A DNA stretch of 5,947 nt, taken from Clostridium sp. CAG:169 (GTDB lineage: Bacteria > Bacillota > Clostridia > Oscillospirales > Ruminococcaceae). Below the pieces are notes generated by a model. It did no database searches. It was not told the DNA's origin and was given only the letters and a program-made list of their open reading frames with translations. The position numbers and the translations under genes were made by a program. The stretch lies in NCBI GenBank assembly GCA_000435195.1, contig FR880121.1, positions 1 to 5,947 of the forward strand, in the 5' to 3' direction. Position 1 is the first letter of the stretch, and each line of letters starts with the position of its first letter. Below are positions 1-5,317 of this stretch, one piece after another.

Positions 1-653
1 CCAGCCACAGCTTTGTTTCCAAAGAAACCATCAAATTTGCTGGTCTGGACCCGGAGAACGCAAAGGTTATCGTATGCCATGTCGGCAACGGTGCTTCCGT
101 TTCTGCTTCCATCGGCGGCAAATGTGTAGATACTTCGATGGGTCTGACCCCTCTGGAAGGTCTGATCATGGGTACCCGCTCCGGCGACCTCGACCCGGCT
201 GTTATCCAGTACATCTGCAACAAAGAGAACAAGACTGTTGACGAAGTGCTCAACATGCTCAACAAGAAATCCGGTCTGCTGGGCATGAGCGGCGGTCTGT
301 CTTCCGACTGCCGTGACATCACCGCAGCTGCTGAAGAAGGTCACCATCTGGCTAAAGTTACCCTGGATGCTTACACCTACCGCATTGCAAAATACGTAGG
401 AGCTTACGCTGCTGCTATGAACGGCGTTGACGCAATCGCATTCACCGCTGGTGTTGGCGAAAACGACATCGAAATCCGTGAAGAGCTGTGCGAAAAATAC
501 TGGGGTTACCTCGGTGTTAAGATTGACAAAGAAGCAAACCACACCAGAGGCGAGAACAAGCTCATCTCTGCTGCTGATTCCAAGGTCAAAGTTCTGGTTA
601 TCCCAACCAACGAAGAGCTTGCAATCGCAAGAGATACCCTGGCTCTCATCTAA
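1..653 (+). CDS. ackA: acetate kinase, C-terminal part (5' end outside window)
   Basis: Acetate kinase interconverts acetyl phosphate + ADP and acetate + ATP in the cytoplasm. It is the ATP-forming last step of acetate fermentation, usually paired with phosphotransacetylase (not in view). The reading frame is open from base 3 and gives 216 residues to a TAA, slightly over half of the usual ~400. Visible family motifs are TSH at the very edge, the phosphate-binding HVGNGAS, DTSMGLTPLEG, MGTRSGDLDP with the conserved arginine, GGLSSDCRDI, the adenosine-binding AGVGEND, and NEELAIARDT near the C-terminus with the metal-associated glutamate. The apparent ATG at 138 is internal (DTSMG) and is not the start. 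Codon choice (GCT, GGT, CTG, AAC) suggests high expression. A strong terminator follows at once, so ackA ends its transcription unit. Identity is seen directly; the activity is known for the family. Confidence 0.97.
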   Translation, partial: SHSFVSKETIKFAGLDPENAKVIVCHVGNGASVSASIGGKCVDTSMGLTPLEGLIMGTRSGDLDPAVIQYICNKENKTVDEVLNMLNKKSGLLGMSGGLSSDCRDITAAAEEGHHLAKVTLDAYTYRIAKYVGAYAAAMNGVDAIAFTAGVGENDIEIREELCEKYWGYLGVKIDKEANHTRGENKLISAADSKVKVLVIPTNEELAIARDTLALI

Positions 654-668
654 GTTTTTTGCTTACTC

Positions 669-703
669 AAAACCCGCTGTCCGTTTGTACAGCGGGTTTT
701 TTT
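669..703 (+). terminator. intrinsic terminator of ackA
   Basis: A perfect 12-bp inverted repeat (AAAACCCGCTGT at 669-680 and ACAGCGGGTTTT at 689-700, 8-nt loop) runs into seven T (697-703). It lies 15 bp after the ackA stop, the classic Rho-independent arrangement. Confidence 0.93.
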
Positions 704-729
704 GATTTTTGCACCGCTGTGCAAAAATC
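704..729. repeat. perfect 11-bp inverted repeat (hairpin or operator) between ackA terminator and glsA promoter
   Basis: GATTTTTGCAC (704-714) and GTGCAAAAATC (719-729) are exact reverse complements around CGCT. The repeat begins right after the T-tract of the ackA terminator and ends 10 bp before the likely -35 of glsA. No T-run follows it in either direction, so it is not a standard terminator. It could be a backup hairpin or a binding site for a dimeric regulator upstream of glsA. Confidence 0.6.
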
Positions 730-739
730 CGCTTGACTC

Positions 740-767
740 TTGCATTCCCACAAATTTGTTGTACAAT
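740..767 (+). promoter_or_regulatory. probable sigma-A promoter of glsA
   Basis: The -35 candidate TTGCAT (740-745) and -10 candidate TACAAT (762-767) are 16 bp apart. A better -35 hexamer, TTGACT (733-738), is also present but would need an overlong 23-bp spacer. The predicted leader to the ATG at 823 is about 50 nt. Its position after a terminator implies that glsA is transcribed on its own. Confidence 0.55.
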
Positions 768-822
768 AAAAATACCGAACTTTTTTGCCACAACGCTTTA
801 CAGAGAAAGGAAGATTTTCTCC

Positions 823-1743
823 ATGCTCACCCAGGAACATCTGCAGGACGCCGTCGATTACGGTCGCTGCTTTATCAAACTCGGAAGCCCTGCTTCCTAC
901 ATTCCTGAACTTGCACGGGTCAACAAATACCAGCTGGGAGCCTGCATCGTCAATCTGGACGGTACGGTGATGGAATGCGGCGACACCCGCACCCGCTTTA
1001 CCATCCAGAGCATCTCCAAGCTGGCTTCGCTCATCCTTGCTATCAGCGACAAAGGCAGCGACTACCTCTTTCACGACAAGGTCGGTGTAGAACCCACCGG
1101 CGACCCGTTCAACTCTATCGTCAAACTGGAAACCAAAACCAAGCCCTTCAATCCCTTCATCAATGCGGGAGCCATCACCGTTGCCGACTGCATCGAAGGC
1201 AACAGCTCAGAGGAAAAATTCGAACGCTTTTTATCCTTTGTACGCAAACTGTGCGGCGACGAGGAAATTTCGCTCAATGAGGCGGTCTATCTCTCGGAAA
1301 AAGCCACCGGCGACCGCAACCGCGCGCTTGCCTACTACCTGAAAGCCAGCGGTATCCTGGAGGGCAATGTAGAAGAGTGTCTGGATTTTTATTTTAAGAT
1401 GTGCTCGGTCAATGTCACCGCAGTGGACATCGCTCAGATGAGTGCTGTGCTTGCCAACCACGGCGCCTGCCCAGTCACCCAGGAGGAACTGATTCCTAAA
1501 GAAAGTGCCAAGGAAGTCCGCGCCCTGATGCTGACCTGCGGAATGTACGACGGCTCGGGTGAATTTGCCATGACTGTCGGCTTCCCTGCCAAGAGCGGCG
1601 TCGGCGGAGGCATTGCAGCAGCGCTGGTCGACCGTATGGGCATCGGCGTGTTTGGTCCTTCGCTGGACGAAAAGGGCAACAGCGTCGGCGGTATCAAAAT
1701 TCTGGAGCATCTCTCCAAGAACCTGGACTTCAATCTCTTTTAG
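823..1743 (+). CDS. glsA: glutaminase A (serine-dependent, beta-lactamase fold)
   Basis: Cytosolic glutaminase that hydrolyses L-glutamine to L-glutamate and ammonia. It supplies glutamate and nitrogen, and in some bacteria acid tolerance. The product has 306 residues, normal for the family (about 300-310). Motifs in order: RFTIQSISK with the nucleophile/base pair S63-x-x-K66 of the penicillin-binding/beta-lactamase-like fold; GDPFNSIVKLE; KPFNPFINAGA (about 108-117) with substrate-binding asparagines; LMLTCGMYDGSGEFA; and PAKSGVGGGI (KSG at 257-259). No catalytic element appears missing. I chose ATG 823 because AGAAAGGAAG precedes it (804-813) and the family begins here. An in-frame upstream ATG at 709 would overlap the inverted repeat and the promoter. 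No extra STAS or ankyrin domain is present. It is monocistronic, between its own promoter and a shared terminator. Confidence 0.97.
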   Translation: MLTQEHLQDAVDYGRCFIKLGSPASYIPELARVNKYQLGACIVNLDGTVMECGDTRTRFTIQSISKLASLILAISDKGSDYLFHDKVGVEPTGDPFNSIVKLETKTKPFNPFINAGAITVADCIEGNSSEEKFERFLSFVRKLCGDEEISLNEAVYLSEKATGDRNRALAYYLKASGILEGNVEECLDFYFKMCSVNVTAVDIAQMSAVLANHGACPVTQEELIPKESAKEVRALMLTCGMYDGSGEFAMTVGFPAKSGVGGGIAAALVDRMGIGVFGPSLDEKGNSVGGIKILEHLSKNLDFNLF

Positions 1744-1785
1744 TAAAAATAAAAAGCTCCCCGATGGGGAGCTTTTTATTTTTAC
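1743..1785. terminator. bidirectional terminator shared by glsA and the SdpI-family gene
   Basis: A perfect 20-bp stem (1743-1762 with 1766-1785) around the 3-nt loop GAT has GC-rich core CTCCCC/GGGGAG and A/T-rich outer arms. It therefore reads as stem plus T-tract (CTTTTTATTTTT) on both strands. It serves glsA from the left and the minus-strand gene from the right. The last base of the glsA stop and the whole stop codon of the minus-strand gene lie within the stem. Confidence 0.92.
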
Positions 1786-2147
1786 CGTTCGTCAATGCGT
1801 CTGCCATAGCGGTCGTAGCAGCGGCGCAGTCCCCGTTCGATCGGAACATACGGGATAATCAGCGCAGTCACATACATCGCCAGCAGGGTGCGTTCCACCT
1901 TGTCAGCCGGCAGCAGGAAAACCCCGACCACCGTCAGAATCAGGGTGACCAGTCCCAGCCCGACCATCCATCTGCCATAGCGCACATGGGAATACAGCCA
2001 GGTGTCCGGGCTTTTCAGCGCCCACTGGGTGCGGTATCCGATGAAGAAATAGCCCATATTGTCCGGGTCCTTCGGATATGCCGGCGGCTTGTGAATCCAC
2101 CAGAACCCCCAGATAATCAGCAATACAGGAATCAAGAGCAACAGCAT
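1782..2147 (-). CDS. SdpI/YfhL-family small membrane protein
   Basis: A 121-residue integral membrane protein with three likely helices: about 2-18 (LLLIPVLLIIWGFWW), 60-80 (WMVGLGLVTLILTVVGVFLL) and 87-104. Between the first two lies the family hallmark FFIGYRTQWALKSPDTW (about 34-50), followed by YSHVRYGRW, which is what places it in the SdpI/YfhL group. B. subtilis SdpI is the immunity protein against the SDP toxin and also signals to a repressor. Most single-domain relatives have no known role, so immunity here is only a possibility. The start is ATG at 2147 because AGAAAGGG sits about 10 bp before it. An in-frame ATG at 2171 would add eight residues (MFRKGCQT) but has no good ribosome binding site. 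The gene converges on glsA and diverges from the GntR/ABC operon. Confidence 0.75.
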   Translation of the reverse strand: MLLLLIPVLLIIWGFWWIHKPPAYPKDPDNMGYFFIGYRTQWALKSPDTWLYSHVRYGRWMVGLGLVTLILTVVGVFLLPADKVERTLLAMYVTALIIPYVPIERGLRRCYDRYGRRIDER

Positions 2148-2205
2148 GGTTTGACAGCCCTTTCTAAACATTCTTTGTTGTGTCTTGATAACTCAACTTC
2201 TTTTT

Positions 2206-2234
2206 AGTATAGCACAATTCGAGCCGTTTGTAAA
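2206..2234 (-). promoter_or_regulatory. sigma-A promoter of the SdpI-family gene
   Basis: On the minus strand, -35 TTTACA (2234-2229) and -10 TATACT (2211-2206) are exactly 17 bp apart, and TGC before the -10 adds an extended -10 element. The predicted start is near 2199, giving a leader of about 50 nt to the ATG at 2147. Confidence 0.8.
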
Positions 2235-2277
2235 TTTATCCTGCTAAAACGCCAGCAGCGGAAATGTAAATTTTCTC

Positions 2278-2306
2278 TTGACAAACCCACCTGCCGGATG
2301 TATACT
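2278..2306 (+). promoter_or_regulatory. strong sigma-A promoter of the GntR/ABC operon
   Basis: TTGACA (2278-2283) is a perfect -35. TATACT (2301-2306) is a near-perfect -10, and the spacer is 17 bp. A/T-rich sequence (2265-2276) lies just upstream of the -35. Such a strong promoter is consistent with an operon held down by its own repressor. Predicted start about 2313. Confidence 0.88.
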
Positions 2307-2315
2307 AAGGTCAAA

Positions 2316-2341
2316 GCTAGTTAGTTACTCAACTAATTAAC
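2316..2341. promoter_or_regulatory. putative operator of the YtrA-type GntR repressor
   Basis: An imperfect inverted repeat, GCTAGTTAGTT (2316-2326) and AACTAATTAAC (2331-2341), matches at 9 of 11 positions around ACTC; the inner TTAGTT/AACTAA is perfect. It starts about 3 bp after the predicted transcription start and ends 10 bp before the Shine-Dalgarno, a normal place for autorepression by blocking. The AGTTA/TAACT-type half-sites resemble what I recall for YtrA-subfamily GntR operators. The assignment is inferred from position, symmetry and the adjacent regulator gene. Confidence 0.72.
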
Positions 2342-2365
2342 CATATAACAAAAGGAGGTGTCCTG

Positions 2366-2734
2366 TTGAAGATCGACTTTGGGAGCCAAACTCCCATCTT
2401 CTTACAGCTATCTCAAGGACTGGAGGACGAGATTTTGTCCGGTGTCTACCGTGAAGGGGAGCAGATTCCTTCCATCACCGAGCTTGCTGCCAGCTATAAA
2501 ATCAATCCCGCTACCGCCCTCAAGGGCATCAATCTGCTGGTGGATGCGGGCATCGTCTACAAGAAAAGAGGAATCGGAATGTTTGTCAGCCAAGGAGCTT
2601 TGCAGCTGCTCAAAGAAAAAAGACAGGATGAGTTTTTTCAGCAGTACGTTCTTCCGATGGTGCAGGAGGCAAAACGCCTCTCCATCCAACCGGAAACGCT
2701 GCGCGATTGGATTGAAAGGGGATTTGCAGAATGA
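2366..2734 (+). CDS. GntR-family transcriptional regulator, YtrA subfamily
   Basis: A 122-residue DNA-binding repressor. The N-terminal winged helix-turn-helix spans about 8-76: PIFLQLSQGLEDEILSGVY, then GEQIPSITELAASYKINPATALKGINLLVDAGI, then the wing KKRGIGMFV. The C-terminal part (77-122) is only a short helical dimerisation stretch with no ligand-binding domain, which defines the YtrA subfamily. These proteins usually repress their own operon with an ABC transporter and are relieved by cell-envelope or antimicrobial stress. The start is TTG at 2366, preceded by the excellent site AAAGGAGGTG (2351-2360) at proper spacing; no ATG fits. The rare start codon may keep repressor levels low. Its TGA overlaps the ATPase start as ATGA (2731-2734), which implies translational coupling. 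Confidence 0.92.
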   Translation: MKIDFGSQTPIFLQLSQGLEDEILSGVYREGEQIPSITELAASYKINPATALKGINLLVDAGIVYKKRGIGMFVSQGALQLLKEKRQDEFFQQYVLPMVQEAKRLSIQPETLRDWIERGFAE

Positions 2735-3600
2735 AACTGGATTGCATAGATGTAAGCAAGCGCTTTGGCTCGGTCACCGCTCTCGACCGGCTGAACCTTC
2801 ATCTGGAGGACCGGCGAATCCACGGTCTGCTCGGACGCAACGGCGCCGGAAAAACAACCCTGCTGCGAATGATGGGCAATTTGATACAGCCCTCCGACGG
2901 TCAGCTGCTCTGGGAAGGAAAGCCGCTGTGGGAAAATCCGCAGGCACAGCAGCAGATTTTCCTGTCGACCGAAAAATCCTGGTTTTCTGAACTCAATGCC
3001 AACGAGATTGCCCGCTGGATGAAGCGAAGCTATCCGAACTTTTCTTCCGAGCAGTTTTTTGCCTGGGCAAAACGGTTTGAACTCAACTGCAAAACCCCTA
3101 ACCTCAAACTGTCCACCGGTTACCGCTCGGTCCTGCGCGCACTGCTGGCTCTGTCGGTCCACACGCCGTTGCTGCTACTCGACGAACCGACCCTTGGCAT
3201 GGATGCCTTCCATCGGGAACTGTTTTACAAGCTGCTCATCGAAAGCTACACCGAATCGCCCTCCTGCATCCTGCTGTCTACCCATCTCATCAGCGAGGTA
3301 GAAGGTCTGCTGGAACGGGTCACCATCATCGACCACGGAAAGCTGCTGGTCGATGAAGAGGTCGAAACGCTGCTGGAGCAGGGCTACTGTGTGTCCGGTC
3401 GCATTGCCGAGGTGGATGACTTCTGTGCAGACAAGCGGGTCATCGGCTCCAACGTCGTCGGTGGACTCAAGACTTCCGCCATCTTGGGCAAGCGGCAGGC
3501 TCCACCCGCTTCGCTGGACATCAGTGGCTTGAGCTTACAGCAGCTGTTTGTACAGCTGGTCGGCAGTGCGGCGGATGAAGACGACCCAACTATGAAATAA
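2731..3600 (+). CDS. ABC transporter ATP-binding protein (YtrB-like)
   Basis: Cytoplasmic nucleotide-binding subunit, 289 residues, expected to power the membrane protein encoded next. Walker A is GRNGAGKT (35-42), Walker B LLLLDEP (147-153) with catalytic E152, a D-loop-like GMD follows (156-158), and the switch histidine is in STH (H185). The signature is LSTGYRS (127-133) instead of LSGGQ. The Q-loop glutamine is not evident; IFLSTEKSWF (77-86) occupies that region. Both deviations are common in YtrB-like transporters beside small GntR regulators. Residues 210-289 lie beyond the nucleotide-binding domain and show no motif I recognise. The gene starts inside the regulator's stop (ATGA). The substrate is unknown: export of a peptide or lipid-active compound is plausible, but nothing here proves a direction. 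Confidence 0.92.
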   Translation: MKLDCIDVSKRFGSVTALDRLNLHLEDRRIHGLLGRNGAGKTTLLRMMGNLIQPSDGQLLWEGKPLWENPQAQQQIFLSTEKSWFSELNANEIARWMKRSYPNFSSEQFFAWAKRFELNCKTPNLKLSTGYRSVLRALLALSVHTPLLLLDEPTLGMDAFHRELFYKLLIESYTESPSCILLSTHLISEVEGLLERVTIIDHGKLLVDEEVETLLEQGYCVSGRIAEVDDFCADKRVIGSNVVGGLKTSAILGKRQAPPASLDISGLSLQQLFVQLVGSAADEDDPTMK

Positions 3601-3616
3601 AAGGAGGCTTTTTCTG

Positions 3617-4285
3617 ATGAACACCAAAACATCCTTTCTCTTTCAAATTTCCGAGTACAAATGGACAGTTCTTCTGTTCTATCTGGTTTCACTGCTCATC
3701 ATGGGCACCAGTATCACCCTTTCCGATGGGTCAACCGTATCCGGTCTGGAGGTAGCCACCTGCTTCTTTCTGCTGGTGTGCGGAATGAACTTTCAAAGCG
3801 CCCTGATGTTCCATTTGCAGATGGGCTCCACCCGCCGCACCTTTTTCAAGGGCTGGTTGCTCTCCTCCTGCGCTGTCTGTCTGATGACCGCCGCTTTGAA
3901 TCTTACCGTTCTTCTCATCAGTCAGCTGATTGGAATCCCGATGGGCTCCCCCATCTTTGCCATCCCCATCTCTTCGGTCGTGCTGCGAATGGCGGTCGGT
4001 CTGCTCTATCAGTTTGCCACCTTCTTGCTGTTTATCAGCCTCGGCTACCTGCTTTCCGTCCTCTTCTATCGTTTAAATAAGATGGGGCGCTGGATAGTCG
4101 GCATCCTGTTGGGTGGCACCTTGCTTGCTCTTTTGTACTATCTGGCGCAATTCGACAGTGTGCTCGACCGGCTTTATCTGCTGCCCTATCAGCATCCGCT
4201 GCTTTCTTCCTCCATCTATCTGCTGATTTCTTTGGCGATGCTCTCTCTGTGCTGGCTGATGGTTCGCAGCAGCCCGAGCAAATAA
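3617..4285 (+). CDS. ABC transporter permease, six-helix membrane protein
   Basis: A 222-residue, very hydrophobic protein with about six transmembrane helices (roughly 17-33, 46-63, 80-104, 125-150, 158-177, 197-216). The positively charged loop MGSTRRTFFKGW (69-80) resembles the short cytoplasmic G-x-S/T-R segment seen in ABC-2-type permeases of YtrA operons. It has no signal peptide or large extracellular domain. AAGGAGG (3601-3607) nine bases before ATG 3617, and a gap of only 16 bp after the ATPase, make it the third gene of the operon. With one permease gene present, the transporter would be a homodimer of this subunit with two ATPases. Family membership is inferred from topology and position, because sequence motifs in such permeases are weak. 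No strong GC-rich terminator follows. Confidence 0.85.
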   Translation: MNTKTSFLFQISEYKWTVLLFYLVSLLIMGTSITLSDGSTVSGLEVATCFFLLVCGMNFQSALMFHLQMGSTRRTFFKGWLLSSCAVCLMTAALNLTVLLISQLIGIPMGSPIFAIPISSVVLRMAVGLLYQFATFLLFISLGYLLSVLFYRLNKMGRWIVGILLGGTLLALLYYLAQFDSVLDRLYLLPYQHPLLSSSIYLLISLAMLSLCWLMVRSSPSK

Positions 4286-4330
4286 GCAAAAACAAGTTTT
4301 TTCCTGTCAGCTTGCCTAAAAAAATTTTTT
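4286..4330 (+). terminator. weak A/T-rich candidate terminator after the ABC operon
   Basis: AAAAAC/GTTTTT (4288-4293, 4296-4301) can pair only across a 2-nt loop, and an A7T6 run follows at 4318-4330. Neither is a convincing intrinsic terminator. Some readthrough from the ABC operon into the desulfoferrodoxin gene is possible. Confidence 0.25.
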
Positions 4331-4350
4331 CATTCTGTTGGTTTTCCCTC

Positions 4351-4379
4351 TTGTCAAACGCGCAAAAATACGGTATACT
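4351..4379 (+). promoter_or_regulatory. sigma-A promoter of the desulfoferrodoxin gene
   Basis: TTGTCA (4351-4356) and TATACT (4374-4379) are separated by 17 bp, one mismatch each from consensus. The predicted start is near 4386, leaving a leader of about 70 nt that holds a second GGTATAC and a short palindrome and could carry regulation. Confidence 0.82.
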
Positions 4380-4421
4380 AAAGATACAGGAAAATAAACT
4401 AAATTGGTATACATTTAAGAT

Positions 4422-4435
4422 AATCGAACTCGATT
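4422..4435. promoter_or_regulatory. small palindrome in the desulfoferrodoxin leader
   Basis: AATCGA (4422-4427) and TCGATT (4430-4435) are perfect 6-bp arms around AC. It lies just before the Shine-Dalgarno AGAAGGA, so a bound protein or a small hairpin could affect expression. It does not fit the PerR box as I know it (TTATAAT-N-ATTATAA). It is short enough to be chance. Confidence 0.3.
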
Positions 4436-4456
4436 GAAGAAAGAAGGAAACGACTT

Positions 4457-4831
4457 ATGAAATTTTATGTTTGCAAACACTGTGGAAATATCATCACTTT
4501 TGAAGAGAACAAAGGCGTTCCGGTTGTCTGCTGCGGCGAAAAGATGAGCGAACTGGTTCCGGGCAGCGTAGATGCTGCTGCGGAAAAACACGTTCCGGTC
4601 ATCAGCGTAGAGGGCAACAAAGTCACCGTTACCGTTGGCGAAGTGGCTCACCCAATGCTCGAAGAGCATTTCATCAAATGGATTGTTCTGGAAACCGCAC
4701 AGGGCAGCCAGCGCAAAGAGCTGAAGGCAGGCGAACAGCCACAGGCTGTTTTCATGCTGACCGATTGCGACAAACCCGTTGCTGCTTACGCTTACTGCAA
4801 CCTGCATGGTCTGTGGAGCGTAAACGCATAA
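4457..4831 (+). CDS. dfx: desulfoferrodoxin (two-iron superoxide reductase)
   Basis: Cytoplasmic enzyme that reduces superoxide to hydrogen peroxide without making oxygen, the usual defence of strict anaerobes; electrons normally come from rubredoxin. The 124 residues fit the two-domain class. The N-terminal desulforedoxin-like domain carries the Fe(Cys)4 ligands C6, C9, C25 and C26 (YVCKHCG and VCCGEKM). The C-terminal neelaredoxin domain carries the active Fe(His)4Cys site: H45 in EKHVPV, H65 and H71 in EVAHPMLEEH, C114 and H117 in CNLHGLW. The active-site lysine and glutamate of the EKH motif (E43, K44) are present, so all key residues are intact. AGAAGGA precedes ATG 4457. Codon use (GTT, GCT, CTG, GGC) resembles ackA and suggests high expression. 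It is a single-gene unit. Confidence 0.97.
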   Translation: MKFYVCKHCGNIITFEENKGVPVVCCGEKMSELVPGSVDAAAEKHVPVISVEGNKVTVTVGEVAHPMLEEHFIKWIVLETAQGSQRKELKAGEQPQAVFMLTDCDKPVAAYAYCNLHGLWSVNA

Positions 4832-4848
4832 ATCCCCTTTCATCGAAC

Positions 4849-4882
4849 AACCGCCGGAAGAAGATTTCTTCCGGCGGTTTTC
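4849..4882 (+). terminator. intrinsic terminator of the desulfoferrodoxin gene
   Basis: A perfect 14-bp stem (AACCGCCGGAAGAA at 4849-4862, TTCTTCCGGCGGTT at 4866-4879, loop GAT) ends in TTTT. The T-run is short, but the stem is very stable and 17 bp after the stop. Confidence 0.85.
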
Positions 4883-4884
4883 CC

Positions 4885-4913
4885 TTGACGCTTTTGCCGT
4901 TTTTTTGTATAAT
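4885..4913 (+). promoter_or_regulatory. near-consensus sigma-A promoter of the NusG domain II gene
   Basis: TTGACG (4885-4890) and a perfect TATAAT (4908-4913) are 17 bp apart. It begins 6 bp after the end of the previous terminator stem. The expected start is near 4920, so the leader is only about 27 nt. Confidence 0.88.
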
Positions 4914-4946
4914 GAGGAAAGCATTTTACAGATTGGAGAATTTTGC

Positions 4947-5309
4947 ATGAAAAAACAGGACCGCATCCTTCTGCTTTCCTTTGCCGGCATTGCCCTTTTG
5001 ATGCTGGGTATCTTCTTTATCATGGAACATTTGCAGGGTCCGCAGGCATATGCACTGATTTCGGTGGATGGAAACAACGTCCGCGAAATCGAGTTGCACG
5101 CTGCACCGGACCAGCAGATCAACCTGTCGGAATATGGAGCCAAAGTGGTGCTGGAAATTTCTGACCACCGGATACGCTTCCTTTCCTCCGACTGTCCCGA
5201 CCACCTCTGCATAGGCTTTGGCTGGCTGGACCATCAGCCGCAGAGCGCCGTCTGTATGCCCAATCGGGTGGCAGTCACCATCAACGACCAGCCGACCCTT
5301 GCCGAATAA
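4947..5309 (+). CDS. membrane-anchored NusG domain II-containing protein
   Basis: A 120-residue protein: a short basic start (MKKQDR), one transmembrane helix or uncleaved signal anchor (about 7-26), and then an extracytoplasmic domain of about 90 residues. That domain has the NusG domain II signature of small Firmicute proteins: RFLSSDCPDHLCIGFGWL, then the glutamine-rich turn HQPQS, then AVCMPNRVAVTI, with cysteines C83, C88 and C103. It shares only a beta-fold with domain II of the transcription factor NusG and is not a transcription factor. Its function is unknown. In other Clostridia such genes often sit beside membrane redox or prenyl-chain genes; no such neighbour is visible here. The start is ATG 4947 with GGAG (4935-4938) eight bases ahead. 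An upstream ATG at 4905 overlaps the -10 and cannot be used from this promoter. It is a single-gene unit between its promoter and the terminator at 5318. Confidence 0.85.
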   Translation: MKKQDRILLLSFAGIALLMLGIFFIMEHLQGPQAYALISVDGNNVREIELHAAPDQQINLSEYGAKVVLEISDHRIRFLSSDCPDHLCIGFGWLDHQPQSAVCMPNRVAVTINDQPTLAE

Positions 5310-5317
5310 AAAAACAG

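Noticed and set aside
138..653. Short acetate-kinase-like gene starting at ATG 138
   Set aside because: The frame is open upstream to the window edge with conserved ackA residues, so the ATG is internal and the gene is simply cut by the window.
709..822. N-terminal extension of glutaminase from the ATG at 709
   Set aside because: It would start inside the inverted repeat, contain the promoter and lack a Shine-Dalgarno. The family starts near ATG 823, which has one.
2638..3162. Minus-strand open frame of 174 codons over the regulator and ATPase genes
   Set aside because: It is antisense to two well-supported coupled genes, with no ribosome site or family motif.
4286..4456. Riboswitch or T-box in the leader before desulfoferrodoxin
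   Set aside because: The predicted leader is only about 70 nt, A/T-rich, and shows no conserved riboswitch core or terminator/antiterminator pair.
4415..5212. Minus-strand open frame of 265 codons
   Set aside because: It lies antisense to the whole desulfoferrodoxin gene, a terminator and a promoter, with a low-complexity translation. It is a by-product of codon bias.
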